In this document: one piece after another, positions 1 through 6,046 of the stretch
Layout of the letters: the number at the start of each line of letters is the position of its first letter
How positions within the stretch are numbered: position 1 is the stretch's first letter
NCBI GenBank assembly: GCA_009783365.1
Contig: WRHG01000021.1
Location: 1 to 16,718 of the forward strand
Direction: 5' to 3'
Length of the DNA: 16,718 nucleotides
From: Clostridia bacterium
Lineage (GTDB): Bacteria; Bacillota_A; Clostridia; Christensenellales; Aristaeellaceae
The notes under the pieces: model-generated
Told to the model about the DNA's origin: nothing
Databases searched by the model: none
The model's input: the letters and a program-made list of their open reading frames with translations, nothing else
Translations under genes and position numbers: made by a program

Positions 1-2
1 CG

Positions 3-233
3 GGGCGGGAATGGCTGCATATACGAACCAAGGCTGTTCTGGACGGGGATAAGATGCTTTCCGTGGAGTTGGAATGCCACGCCCTTTGCCAAGAGGGCGT
101 AATGATCGAAATTTGGCAGGCATGGCCCGCCGCGGCCGCCTATAAGTACGATGATGAGGCTGTCGCGGAACTGCAGGCGGATCTGGAGACGGCTGCGAAG
201 TGGCTTCAGGGCGTGAGCTTGCCGGAAGGATAA
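3..233 (+). CDS. C-terminal fragment of an unrecognised protein (5' end outside window)
   Basis: An open frame enters from the left edge and ends at TAA 231-233, giving 76 residues. The fragment contains a Trp- and Ala-rich stretch (WQAWPAAAAYKYDD) and a probable closing helix (EAVAELQADLETAAKWLQ). I see no catalytic motif, no membrane segment and nothing that identifies a family. It lies 36 bases upstream of, and co-directional with, the glycosyltransferase at 270, so the two could share a transcript. A TATAAT hexamer at 234-239 lies between them but has no convincing -35 at proper spacing. The frame call rests on the absence of stops, acidic/amphipathic composition and a sensible distance to the next gene. 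Confidence 0.6.
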   Translation, partial: GREWLHIRTKAVLDGDKMLSVELECHALCQEGVMIEIWQAWPAAAAYKYDDEAVAELQADLETAAKWLQGVSLPEG

Positions 234-269
234 TATAATACTAAAGTTGAGGATTTTGGAGAGGCATCC

Positions 270-1193
270 ATGATAAAAATGAGCGTCATTGTACCCTGTT
301 TTAACGAAGAGGAAGCCGTGCCGATTTTTTATGAGGCGTTGCGGGAACAGCTGAGCCAGATGCCCGTGGAGGCGGAGATTCTCTTTGTGGACGACGGAAG
401 CGCCGATGGAACGCTGGATGCGTTTCGAACCCTGCGGGTTCAGGATTCGCGGGTACGTTACATCAGTTTTTCACGCAATTTTGGCAAGGAGGCGGCTATG
501 TTCGCGGGGCTGGAGGCAGCCACGGGAGAGGTGATAGCCATCATGGACGTGGATTTACAGGACCCGCCCCAGATGCTTTCAAGGATGCTGCGCGGCATTG
601 AGGAGGAGGGGTATGACAGCGTTGCGACCCGGCGGGTGACCCGCAGGGGTGAGCCTCGGTTGCGTTCCTTTTTCGCCCGGATGTTTTACCGTATCATCAA
701 CCGGATTTCCAAAACGGAAGTGGTGGACGGAGCCAGGGATTTTCGTCTGATGACCCGCCGGATGGTGAACAGCATTCTGAGCTTGAGGGAGGTGAGCCGC
801 TTCAGCAAGGGAATCTTCAGCTGGGTGGGGTATCAAACCCTTTGGCTGGAATATGAAAACCAACAGCGGGTAGCGGGTGAAACCAAGTGGAGCTTTTGGA
901 AGCTGCTGATTTACTCCATGGACGGTATCATCGCGTTTTCCACCGCGCCGCTGGCCATTGCTTCAGTGACGGGGTTCTTCTTCTGTGTGATGGCGTTCCT
1001 GCTGATCCTGTACTTCTTCATGAAAACCCTGATCTGGGGCGATCCAGTGGCGGGCTTCCCCGCAACCGTCTGCATCATGCTGCTGCTGGGCGGTTTGCAG
1101 CTTTTCTGCGTGGGCATTCTGGGACAATATCTGAGCAAAACCTATTTGGAAACCAAGAGGCGTCCGATTTATATCGTTAAGGAGAGGGAGTAG
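270..1193 (+). CDS. GT2 family polyprenyl-phosphate glycosyltransferase (GtrB/CsbB/DPM1-like)
   Basis: A 307-residue membrane-associated family 2 glycosyltransferase, expected to move a sugar from a nucleotide donor onto an undecaprenyl-phosphate carrier at the inner face of the membrane. Seen in the sequence: N-terminal SVIVPCFNEEE (5-15), acidic VDDGS (40-44), and the DxD metal/nucleotide-sugar site in MDVDLQDPP (92-100). The conserved GETKWSFWKL (203-212) leads into two C-terminal membrane segments (about 225-250 and 262-288), followed by GQYLSKTYLETKRRPIYIV (285-303), a close match to the CsbB/GtrB tail. The length is normal for the family. The start is supported by GGAGAGG at 258-264, five bases before ATG; an ATG at codon 4 is a less well spaced alternative. 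The sugar and final acceptor (wall polymer, O-antigen-like modification or membrane glycolipid) cannot be told from sequence. No flippase-like partner gene is adjacent. Confidence 0.9.
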   Translation: MIKMSVIVPCFNEEEAVPIFYEALREQLSQMPVEAEILFVDDGSADGTLDAFRTLRVQDSRVRYISFSRNFGKEAAMFAGLEAATGEVIAIMDVDLQDPPQMLSRMLRGIEEEGYDSVATRRVTRRGEPRLRSFFARMFYRIINRISKTEVVDGARDFRLMTRRMVNSILSLREVSRFSKGIFSWVGYQTLWLEYENQQRVAGETKWSFWKLLIYSMDGIIAFSTAPLAIASVTGFFFCVMAFLLILYFFMKTLIWGDPVAGFPATVCIMLLLGGLQLFCVGILGQYLSKTYLETKRRPIYIVKERE

Positions 1194-1208
1194 TTATTGA
1201 AGGGTAGC

Positions 1209-1241
1209 AAAAGGACGGAGCGCCGGCCGCTCCGTCCTTTT
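1209..1241. terminator. Bidirectional intrinsic terminator
   Basis: A perfect 14-bp inverted repeat (1209-1222 with 1228-1241) encloses a 5-base loop CCGGC. The left arm begins AAAA and the right arm ends TTTT, so each strand reads as a GC-rich stem followed by a T-run. It lies 16 bases after the glycosyltransferase stop (+) and 38 bases beyond the stop of the - strand gene 1279-1791. It can therefore end both convergent transcripts. Confidence 0.9.
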
Positions 1242-1278
1242 GTAAAACCAGGCAGTCATAACAGGAAGCTTGAAGCGT

Positions 1279-1791
1279 TTACATGTCAGCCAATGCCGGG
1301 AACATTGCTTCCAGCGGGTCGACAAACCAGGAGATATCCGGCGGATTGTCCGGGGGCATCACCATCATCGCTATTGCAAGCGTTGCGTCGTCGGGCGCAT
1401 AAAGGCACATAAGGCCGGTCATATTAACGGACTCGACCGCGCCGGTAAAGCCCAAGCCGATAACAGGAGTATCACTGTCCGAGTGATTTATAAAAGAAAC
1501 CACATCCATGCCTTCGATCGGCATCACTTGGGCGATGAGCTGGTTGAATATTTCCTGGTTCATCACCGGCAGGGCGAGTTTCACGTTAGGTATTGCCTGC
1601 GCTAAAAGGACCACGATGCTCATCGACGCTGCGTTCATGATCATGGCGCCGCCTTCCATTTCGGTGACGGCCCATCCGTCCGGCACGCTTAGGGTCAACC
1701 CCATCGCGTCATTGGCGTAAGGAGTGTCGGCGAGAGCGGCCACGGGCAGAACCAGTGCGAGAATCAACAAGATGGCTAATGATTTCCGCAT
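1279..1791 (-). CDS. Small exported protein of unknown function
   Basis: A 170-residue protein with a clear Sec signal peptide: MRK, a hydrophobic core (about 5-18), and a probable cleavage after ALA (19-21) before DTPYAND. The mature part is about 149 residues. It begins with a GLTLSVPDGWAV segment (31-42), a P-D-G-W pattern seen in small secreted alpha/beta proteins of several unrelated families. The body is rich in Met, Ala and Val, and the tail (SWFVDPLEAMFPALADM) is hydrophobic but has no anchor. There is no lipobox, no Cys pair in the mature part and no catalytic motif, so I do not assign a family. The start has GGAGG at 1799-1803 seven bases before ATG. It is a single-gene unit with its own strong promoter (1901-1929), a roughly 100-base leader, and the shared terminator. 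Confidence 0.8.
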   Translation of the reverse strand: MRKSLAILLILALVLPVAALADTPYANDAMGLTLSVPDGWAVTEMEGGAMIMNAASMSIVVLLAQAIPNVKLALPVMNQEIFNQLIAQVMPIEGMDVVSFINHSDSDTPVIGLGFTGAVESVNMTGLMCLYAPDDATLAIAMMVMPPDNPPDISWFVDPLEAMFPALADM

Positions 1792-1814
1792 TTTTATTCC
1801 TCCACTTCAATATT

Positions 1815-1895
1815 TGTTGCTTAAAGCGGTGCTGTTAAAGAACGGCCGCCGAAGCGGAAAACACGGATCTTCTTTATACACGATTACAAGCAACA
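1815..1895 (-). promoter_or_regulatory. Foldable 5' leader of the exported-protein gene
   Basis: The leader between the probable transcription start (about 1894) and the SD contains an 8-bp perfect inverted repeat, 1815-1822 with 1888-1895, that would close it into one domain. Inside sits a hairpin at 1846-1857 which on the - strand reads CCGC-TTCG-GCGG, a UUCG tetraloop. An alternative pairing (GCTGTT 1831-1836 with AACAGC 1892-1897) competes for the same bases as the closing stem. This is what the sequence shows; a regulatory role is inference. It matches no riboswitch class I can recognise. Confidence 0.35.
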
Positions 1896-1900
1896 GCGTT

Positions 1901-1929
1901 ATTGTATATCTACGGCAATCACTTGTCAA
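1901..1929 (-). promoter_or_regulatory. Sigma-A/sigma-70 promoter for the exported-protein gene
   Basis: On the - strand the -35 is TTGACA (1924-1929, exact consensus), the spacer is exactly 17 bases, and the -10 is TACAAT (1901-1906, five of six, within TATACAATAA). Transcription should begin near 1894, about 100 bases before the ATG at 1791. AT-rich sequence with an 11-bp palindrome TTTATGATAAA (1947-1957) lies just upstream and could be an UP element or operator. Confidence 0.85.
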
Positions 1930-2019
1930 TGAATATCCATGATAACTTTATGATAAACCTATATTATCGGCGAGCCGTGCAGATTCATCTTGAAAGGCTG
2001 ACGAGCAGAGGGTTGTCCG

Positions 2020-2598
2020 CTATTCTTCCGCCGCCACGGTGTTATCCCCGTTCCTGTACAATCCAATGATCTCTCCCCTGCGCAGGATGTTGCCAGGCTG
2101 GCCGCCCGATATGTCCAGGCTGTCCGTGATTTTCTGATAGTTGTTGGAAGCGTTCATTTTACCCGCCGGCTTGTCCGGCACGGCTTGCAGGGCGAATACC
2201 TCAATGCGGTAGTGATGATCCTTGCCTTTGGGCGGATAGGGCCCCACATATTGCTTTTTGTCGGAATACAGGCCCAGGGACAGGCAGGTCTCCGTCACGT
2301 CCGTCACGGCAAAATGGAGCCAGTTGGCGTCCATATCAAACATGTATACTGCGTATAGGCTGGCGCCCTCTACCGGGTCGAAGGTAAGCTGGGGGCTCAA
2401 GTTTTGGCCCCTGGGCTTGTTGGGGCCTCGATTGGCGGCGGTGGTCGTTATCAGACGCCCCTCCGGCGTAATGGACTCGGAGGTGACAGTGATGGCAGGA
2501 GGCTCTTCCGCCGCCGCGAGGGATATGATTTTCATACAAAAAAGCAGCGCAGCGATCAGTGCAGCCGTCTTTTTGGGTAGGAGCATCCTTTGGAACAT
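2020..2598 (-). CDS. Exported PEBP-family (YbhB/YbcL, Raf-kinase-inhibitor-like) protein
   Basis: A 192-residue phosphatidylethanolamine-binding-protein family member with an N-terminal signal peptide or anchor (basic MFQRMLLPKK, hydrophobic 11-29, possible cleavage after AAA 28-30). Family landmarks: GQNLSPQL (64-71), YMFDMDA (85-91) with the paired acidic residues of the ligand pocket, WLHF (93-96) and GPYPPKGKDHHY (119-130). These line up with the usual N-SP-L, D-x-D, W-H-W and GP-PP-G-H-Y blocks. The usual proline-rich DPDAP loop is shortened to DMDAN. Bacterial PEBPs bind small anionic ligands in vitro, but their physiological role is unclear. The ATG at 2598 is chosen because a strong SD sits just before it; a TTG eight codons earlier would place that SD inside the gene. 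It is the last gene of the eight-gene unit, 48 bases after its neighbour. I see no clear terminator behind it. Confidence 0.85.
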   Translation of the reverse strand: MFQRMLLPKKTAALIAALLFCMKIISLAAAEEPPAITVTSESITPEGRLITTTAANRGPNKPRGQNLSPQLTFDPVEGASLYAVYMFDMDANWLHFAVTDVTETCLSLGLYSDKKQYVGPYPPKGKDHHYRIEVFALQAVPDKPAGKMNASNNYQKITDSLDISGGQPGNILRRGEIIGLYRNGDNTVAAEE

Positions 2599-2605
2599 TG
2601 GTATA

Positions 2606-2614
2606 CCTCCTTTT
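2606..2614 (-). promoter_or_regulatory. RBS that fixes the PEBP start at 2598
   Basis: AAAAGGAGG on the - strand, seven bases before ATG 2598. The longer reading frame from TTG 2622 would begin upstream of this SD and has none of its own. Confidence 0.85.
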
Positions 2615-2646
2615 GTCGGCAAGTGGATACAGGGCGACAGGCTTTC

Positions 2647-4614
2647 TTACGGCCGGTAATAATGGATGATTTGGTTCACCCGATTGCCTTTTAGGTGGTA
2701 TTCCAGCACCCATATGTTGCTGGCGGTGGTATTGCAGGAGTAATAGACGGTCTTGGCGCCGTCCTCATTCAGAAGCACGCGGCCCAGGTTGATATCGTCG
2801 TAGTACAGTCCCCGGTTTCCGTTGGGGTTCCTTACCTGGCCCATGTCCTTGTAAGCGGAGGTAATATCTTCTTCAGAGTTGTCAAAGCCGACATTTCGCG
2901 GACCGGCGGTAATCTCGCGGTTCATTTCCACCCGAACCAGCACCCACTTGTTGTTGGTCAGGGTAAAAACAGCATGGCCCCAGTCGTAATCCCAATGCTG
3001 TGCATCGTTGTCCAGGGAGAGGTATCGGGTGTCCGCCTCACCGGCAGGCGCCCCAAAATGCTGCCGGAAATCGTCCGGAGACGTGGCGTTGAGCGTAAAG
3101 CCACGAAATTTATCGACATCACTATATATGGGCGGGAGGGCTGGCTTAACGTCAAATTTATAGCTTACTTCGCAGATGCTGGACATTTTGCCGTATTGAT
3201 TTACAGCAACGGCCCTCAGGGTCACCCGGCCCGAGGGCAGGTCAATGGGCGTGCCGTCAAAAACAGGGCTTTCCAGGGTGGGGGTGGAACCGTCGATGGT
3301 GTAGTAATAAGTGTAGGTCTGATCCTTCTCTTCCCTTGATTTTTCCTTCGGCATATCTCCCGGTCGCAGGCTGACGTCCCTTCGCTTCGTATACGTATTG
3401 GGGGCCAGGTTGGCCTTGGGGGCCGGGGGGGTAGGGTAAAAGACGGTATAGGTGACGGACAGGGGATCGCTGACCAGATCCTGGCTGCAGCAGACTGCCC
3501 TAAGGGTAAGCGTTCCCTCAGGGATCGTGACGACGCCGTCCTCCGTAAAGGAGCCCTCTTCAGGAAGCACAGCGCCATTGTCCAGGGTATAGTAGATATC
3601 ATAGCCCTGGGGGGAGGTTAGGTGCACGGTTTGTTCCAGCATATGCCGACCGGCGGGCAGATCCACCTGGGGAATGTTGGGAATAAAGTCTTTACGCTGG
3701 ACGCGGAAGTTCTCCCTGTCCGTATTCTCGTACGCTTGCAGCATCATATTCGCCGCATCGGGGTTGCGTTCCTGGTCCTGGTACATGCGTATGAGGGCGG
3801 TATAAGCCTCCGTGCGGGATGGCGCTACCGTTTCGCACAGGGTTAAGTACTCTTTTTCAGCGGAGGTGGAATCATTGTTCAGTTCATAGGCGTTGGCCAG
3901 CAGGAGCAAGCCGTCGTAACTTTCTGGATCGAGGATATTGGCGAGGCGAAAGCTCATGATTGCTTGATCTAAATCACCCTTGTCAATAAACTCCTGCCCC
4001 ACCAGCCAATAAGCCTGGGCAGGTGCGCTTCGCATATTCCCCAGCAGATCCTCCCGTTCTTTTTGCCGCAGGTCGTCTTTGCTGGAGGCCAGTTCCAGCG
4101 TGAACTCCGAGGAGGCTTCCACGATTCTGCGGGCAGTCGTCCGCTGACCCTCGTCGGTACCGCTCATATAGACCCAATAGCCTGCCGCCGCCAGGATCAC
4201 CAGCACAAGGATGAGCAAGCTCACAAGCATCCAGTTGACGGGATGCCGTTTGACCGCGTGAGTTCTGGCATGGCTGGAACCAATGTGCCTGGAAAGACCT
4301 CGTGCGTTTACCGGTATGCCCCGATGAGTGCTGGGGCGGCTGGCGAAGCTGTTGAGCCCCTTGGGAGCCACTTTGCGCCGGACTCCGCGCTCCTGCTCCA
4401 GGGGCAGAGGGGACATATCATAATCCCCATATTCAGGAATATCCGTTCTCGCATCGTCCGGCAGTACGGGAGGCACGGAGTCCATACGCCCCTGACGGAT
4501 CGCTCGAACCCCCGTCGCGCCGGATAGGGGGGAATGGCCGCTGAGCAGTGTTCCGCAATGGTCACAGTTGAGCGCCTCATCGGCCATATAGGTGCCACAG
4601 CGCTGGCAAATCAT
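2647..4614 (-). CDS. Zinc-ribbon / transmembrane / TPR / tandem chitobiase-C-domain membrane protein
   Basis: A 655-residue modular protein. Order of parts: (1) N-terminal zinc ribbon, CQRC (3-6) and CDHC (17-20), at the very start as in zinc_ribbon_2-type proteins; (2) a low-complexity basic and proline-rich linker (about 25-127); (3) one membrane helix (about 128-149); (4) helical TPR-like repeats (about 197-300, including AYWLVGQEFIDKGDLDQAIM); (5) two beta-rich modules resembling CHB_HEX_C_1 (about 318-392 and 400-487), each with the hallmark YYT[LI]D and LRAV; (6) a C-terminal domain of about 155 residues that I do not recognise. The basic side before the helix puts the ribbon in the cytoplasm and everything after it outside. 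No glycosidase domain is present, so the chitobiase-like modules probably act as binding or spacer modules. SD AAAGGAGT lies about six bases before ATG. It starts 19 bases after the HD gene, in the same operon. Confidence 0.8.
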   Translation of the reverse strand: MICQRCGTYMADEALNCDHCGTLLSGHSPLSGATGVRAIRQGRMDSVPPVLPDDARTDIPEYGDYDMSPLPLEQERGVRRKVAPKGLNSFASRPSTHRGIPVNARGLSRHIGSSHARTHAVKRHPVNWMLVSLLILVLVILAAAGYWVYMSGTDEGQRTTARRIVEASSEFTLELASSKDDLRQKEREDLLGNMRSAPAQAYWLVGQEFIDKGDLDQAIMSFRLANILDPESYDGLLLLANAYELNNDSTSAEKEYLTLCETVAPSRTEAYTALIRMYQDQERNPDAANMMLQAYENTDRENFRVQRKDFIPNIPQVDLPAGRHMLEQTVHLTSPQGYDIYYTLDNGAVLPEEGSFTEDGVVTIPEGTLTLRAVCCSQDLVSDPLSVTYTVFYPTPPAPKANLAPNTYTKRRDVSLRPGDMPKEKSREEKDQTYTYYYTIDGSTPTLESPVFDGTPIDLPSGRVTLRAVAVNQYGKMSSICEVSYKFDVKPALPPIYSDVDKFRGFTLNATSPDDFRQHFGAPAGEADTRYLSLDNDAQHWDYDWGHAVFTLTNNKWVLVRVEMNREITAGPRNVGFDNSEEDITSAYKDMGQVRNPNGNRGLYYDDINLGRVLLNEDGAKTVYYSCNTTASNIWVLEYHLKGNRVNQIIHYYRP

Positions 4615-4633
4615 CGGGACTCCTTTCCGCGCC

Positions 4634-5314
4634 CTAAATAACGGCGGGTTCGCGTCGGTTGTTTACGGGGCTGCCGTTAATGGTCAGATCAAAGGCTTGC
4701 CCTAAATAGGCGGCGGCTTTCTCACACATGATGATGCGGGATAGATAGATGCTCAAATACTCCAGTACGCTGGAGGATTCATCCATCACCAGGGATTGGC
4801 GTATGAGTTTTCGCTCCAGGTCCACGGTGACGGAGTTTTCGTGGATGGCTGCATTCACCCGGTCGTGAATGTCATCGGGGCCGGGCCTTCTTCTCCGCAC
4901 GCGGCTTTTGTGGGCGTCAATCTTATCCGCGATCACCAAGGCCGCGCTGACGACGCTGCAAACGATACCGCTCTGTTCTTCGTGATTGCCTACGGCGGTG
5001 ATGATCTCCAGAATCTCCTGGATGTCCATGCCCGCTTCCTTCAGTATCGGAAACAGCAGAATCGCGCCGTTGGGGCCGTGATTTTGTCGATTGATGCTGT
5101 TGCCAACATCGTGAACCCAACCCGCGATGGCTGCCAGCTCGATTTGCCGGGAGCTATAGGACAGTGATTTTAGAATACCGCTGGCAGTACGGCTTACAAA
5201 GCTCAGATGGCGGGGGCCGTGCTCGGTATAGCCCAAGGCATTCAGGTATTGATTGCTGGCCTTCACCATGGCTTTAACGCTCTCATTCTGCTGGATCTCT
5301 TGCAGGGTAATCAA
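4634..5314 (-). CDS. HD-domain metal-dependent phosphohydrolase
   Basis: A 226-residue single-domain HD protein, probably cytoplasmic. Visible metal-site pattern: H32 and H36 (TEHGPRH), H68-D69 in GWVHDVG, H79 in RQNHGPNG, N110-H111-E112 in GNHEEQ, and D130/D133 in IADKIDAHKSRVR. This is the standard H...HD...H...H...D arrangement for a two-metal phosphohydrolase, and the ADK-D-H-SRVR block is characteristic of a compact Firmicutes HD subgroup. The substrate is unknown; relatives cleave nucleotides, cyclic dinucleotides or other phosphoesters, and no GYP or RelA motif is present. The start is TTG at 5314, chosen because a perfect SD precedes it at nine bases and no ATG fits. It lies 54 bases after the HEAT-like gene and 19 before the zinc-ribbon gene, inside the operon. 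Confidence 0.85.
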   Translation of the reverse strand: MITLQEIQQNESVKAMVKASNQYLNALGYTEHGPRHLSFVSRTASGILKSLSYSSRQIELAAIAGWVHDVGNSINRQNHGPNGAILLFPILKEAGMDIQEILEIITAVGNHEEQSGIVCSVVSAALVIADKIDAHKSRVRRRRPGPDDIHDRVNAAIHENSVTVDLERKLIRQSLVMDESSSVLEYLSIYLSRIIMCEKAAAYLGQAFDLTINGSPVNNRREPAVI

Positions 5315-5323
5315 CGAATCGAA

Positions 5324-5332
5324 CCTCCTTTT
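5324..5332 (-). promoter_or_regulatory. RBS that fixes a TTG start for the HD gene
   Basis: AAAAGGAGG on the - strand, nine bases before TTG 5314. The next codons (ITLQEIQQN) read as a normal N-terminus. Confidence 0.75.
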
Positions 5333-5368
5333 GCTGTGGGCATTATCGTACGTACGGATAGTTTCCGG

Positions 5369-6046
5369 CTATTGCAGGCGTTTCACCGCCCGGAAGGTGG
5401 GATCTGCGGTAAAATCCCGCAATGGGGCTTCGCCGCCCAGGCGCTCGATTGCGTTTCGGATTTCAATAAAATCAATGTAGCTGACATCGTTCCCCTCAGC
5501 CGCATCAAGCAGGGCTTCCAGCGCCCGATCATCATCCAGCTTTGCCAAATAGCCCGCGAACAGGGCTCGTTTGTCCGGCTGAGCCCGAAAGGAGGACAGG
5601 GCGAAAGCGAACACATCCTCATCGCCGGAAAAGCGGGTAAGAACATCCAGAAGGGCCTCCTTGCCCGCCGAACCCGCAGCCAGAAAAGCCGTCTTGATAG
5701 GCTGCCGGGCCGAGTCACCCATCTGACGAAGGCTTTCCAGGGCATTGTCCAGCAATTCCTCTTCCTCTGATCGCTCCACTTGCCAGCGCAGGTAATCCAC
5801 CATGGGGGTTACGCTTTCCATTTGCCGAAGCAGGTCAACAGCCAGCATTCGAGCTTGGCAGGGGGCGGCGTGATCTCGTATCAGAACCAGCAAGGGCTCC
5901 TCATTTTTAAGCTCCGCCAGACGGTTCAGGAGCGAGTCGGGCACGGATTCGTCCTCATCTTTCAGATACGCCGTCAAGATGGCACACAGTTCTTCGGCGT
6001 CTTGGCATCGGTCAAAAAAGCGGATGTCGCTATCAACGGGTTTCAT
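5369..6046 (-). CDS. HEAT-like alpha-helical repeat protein
   Basis: A 225-residue, almost wholly helical protein with no signal peptide or membrane segment. Repeating paired-helix units can be seen, such as ARMLAVDLLRQMES, LLDNALESLRQMGDSARQPI, GKEALLDVLTRFSGDEDVFA and RALEALLDAAEGND. The spacing and the small/hydrophobic pattern resemble HEAT or armadillo-type repeats, which serve as protein-protein docking surfaces. No catalytic residues stand out. SD AAAAGGAG lies about eight bases before ATG 6046. The gene overlaps the 3' end of the TPR gene by 14 bases, which implies translational coupling and suggests that the two repeat proteins are made together. It could be a degenerate repeat family of a narrow lineage; the function is unknown. 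Confidence 0.7.
   Translation of the reverse strand: MKPVDSDIRFFDRCQDAEELCAILTAYLKDEDESVPDSLLNRLAELKNEEPLLVLIRDHAAPCQARMLAVDLLRQMESVTPMVDYLRWQVERSEEEELLDNALESLRQMGDSARQPIKTAFLAAGSAGKEALLDVLTRFSGDEDVFAFALSSFRAQPDKRALFAGYLAKLDDDRALEALLDAAEGNDVSYIDFIEIRNAIERLGGEAPLRDFTADPTFRAVKRLQ

Noticed and set aside
234..239. TATAAT just upstream of the glycosyltransferase
   Set aside because: No -35-like hexamer at 16-18 bases and no TG extension; it may be chance AT-rich sequence between two genes.
1958..2019. Possible terminator after the PEBP gene
   Set aside because: Only a 4-bp CGGC/GCCG repeat with a 2-base gap is seen and no T-run follows.
2695..3339. 214-codon open frame on the + strand opposite the zinc-ribbon gene
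   Set aside because: Fully antisense to a modular protein whose domains are readable; no RBS or promoter seen.
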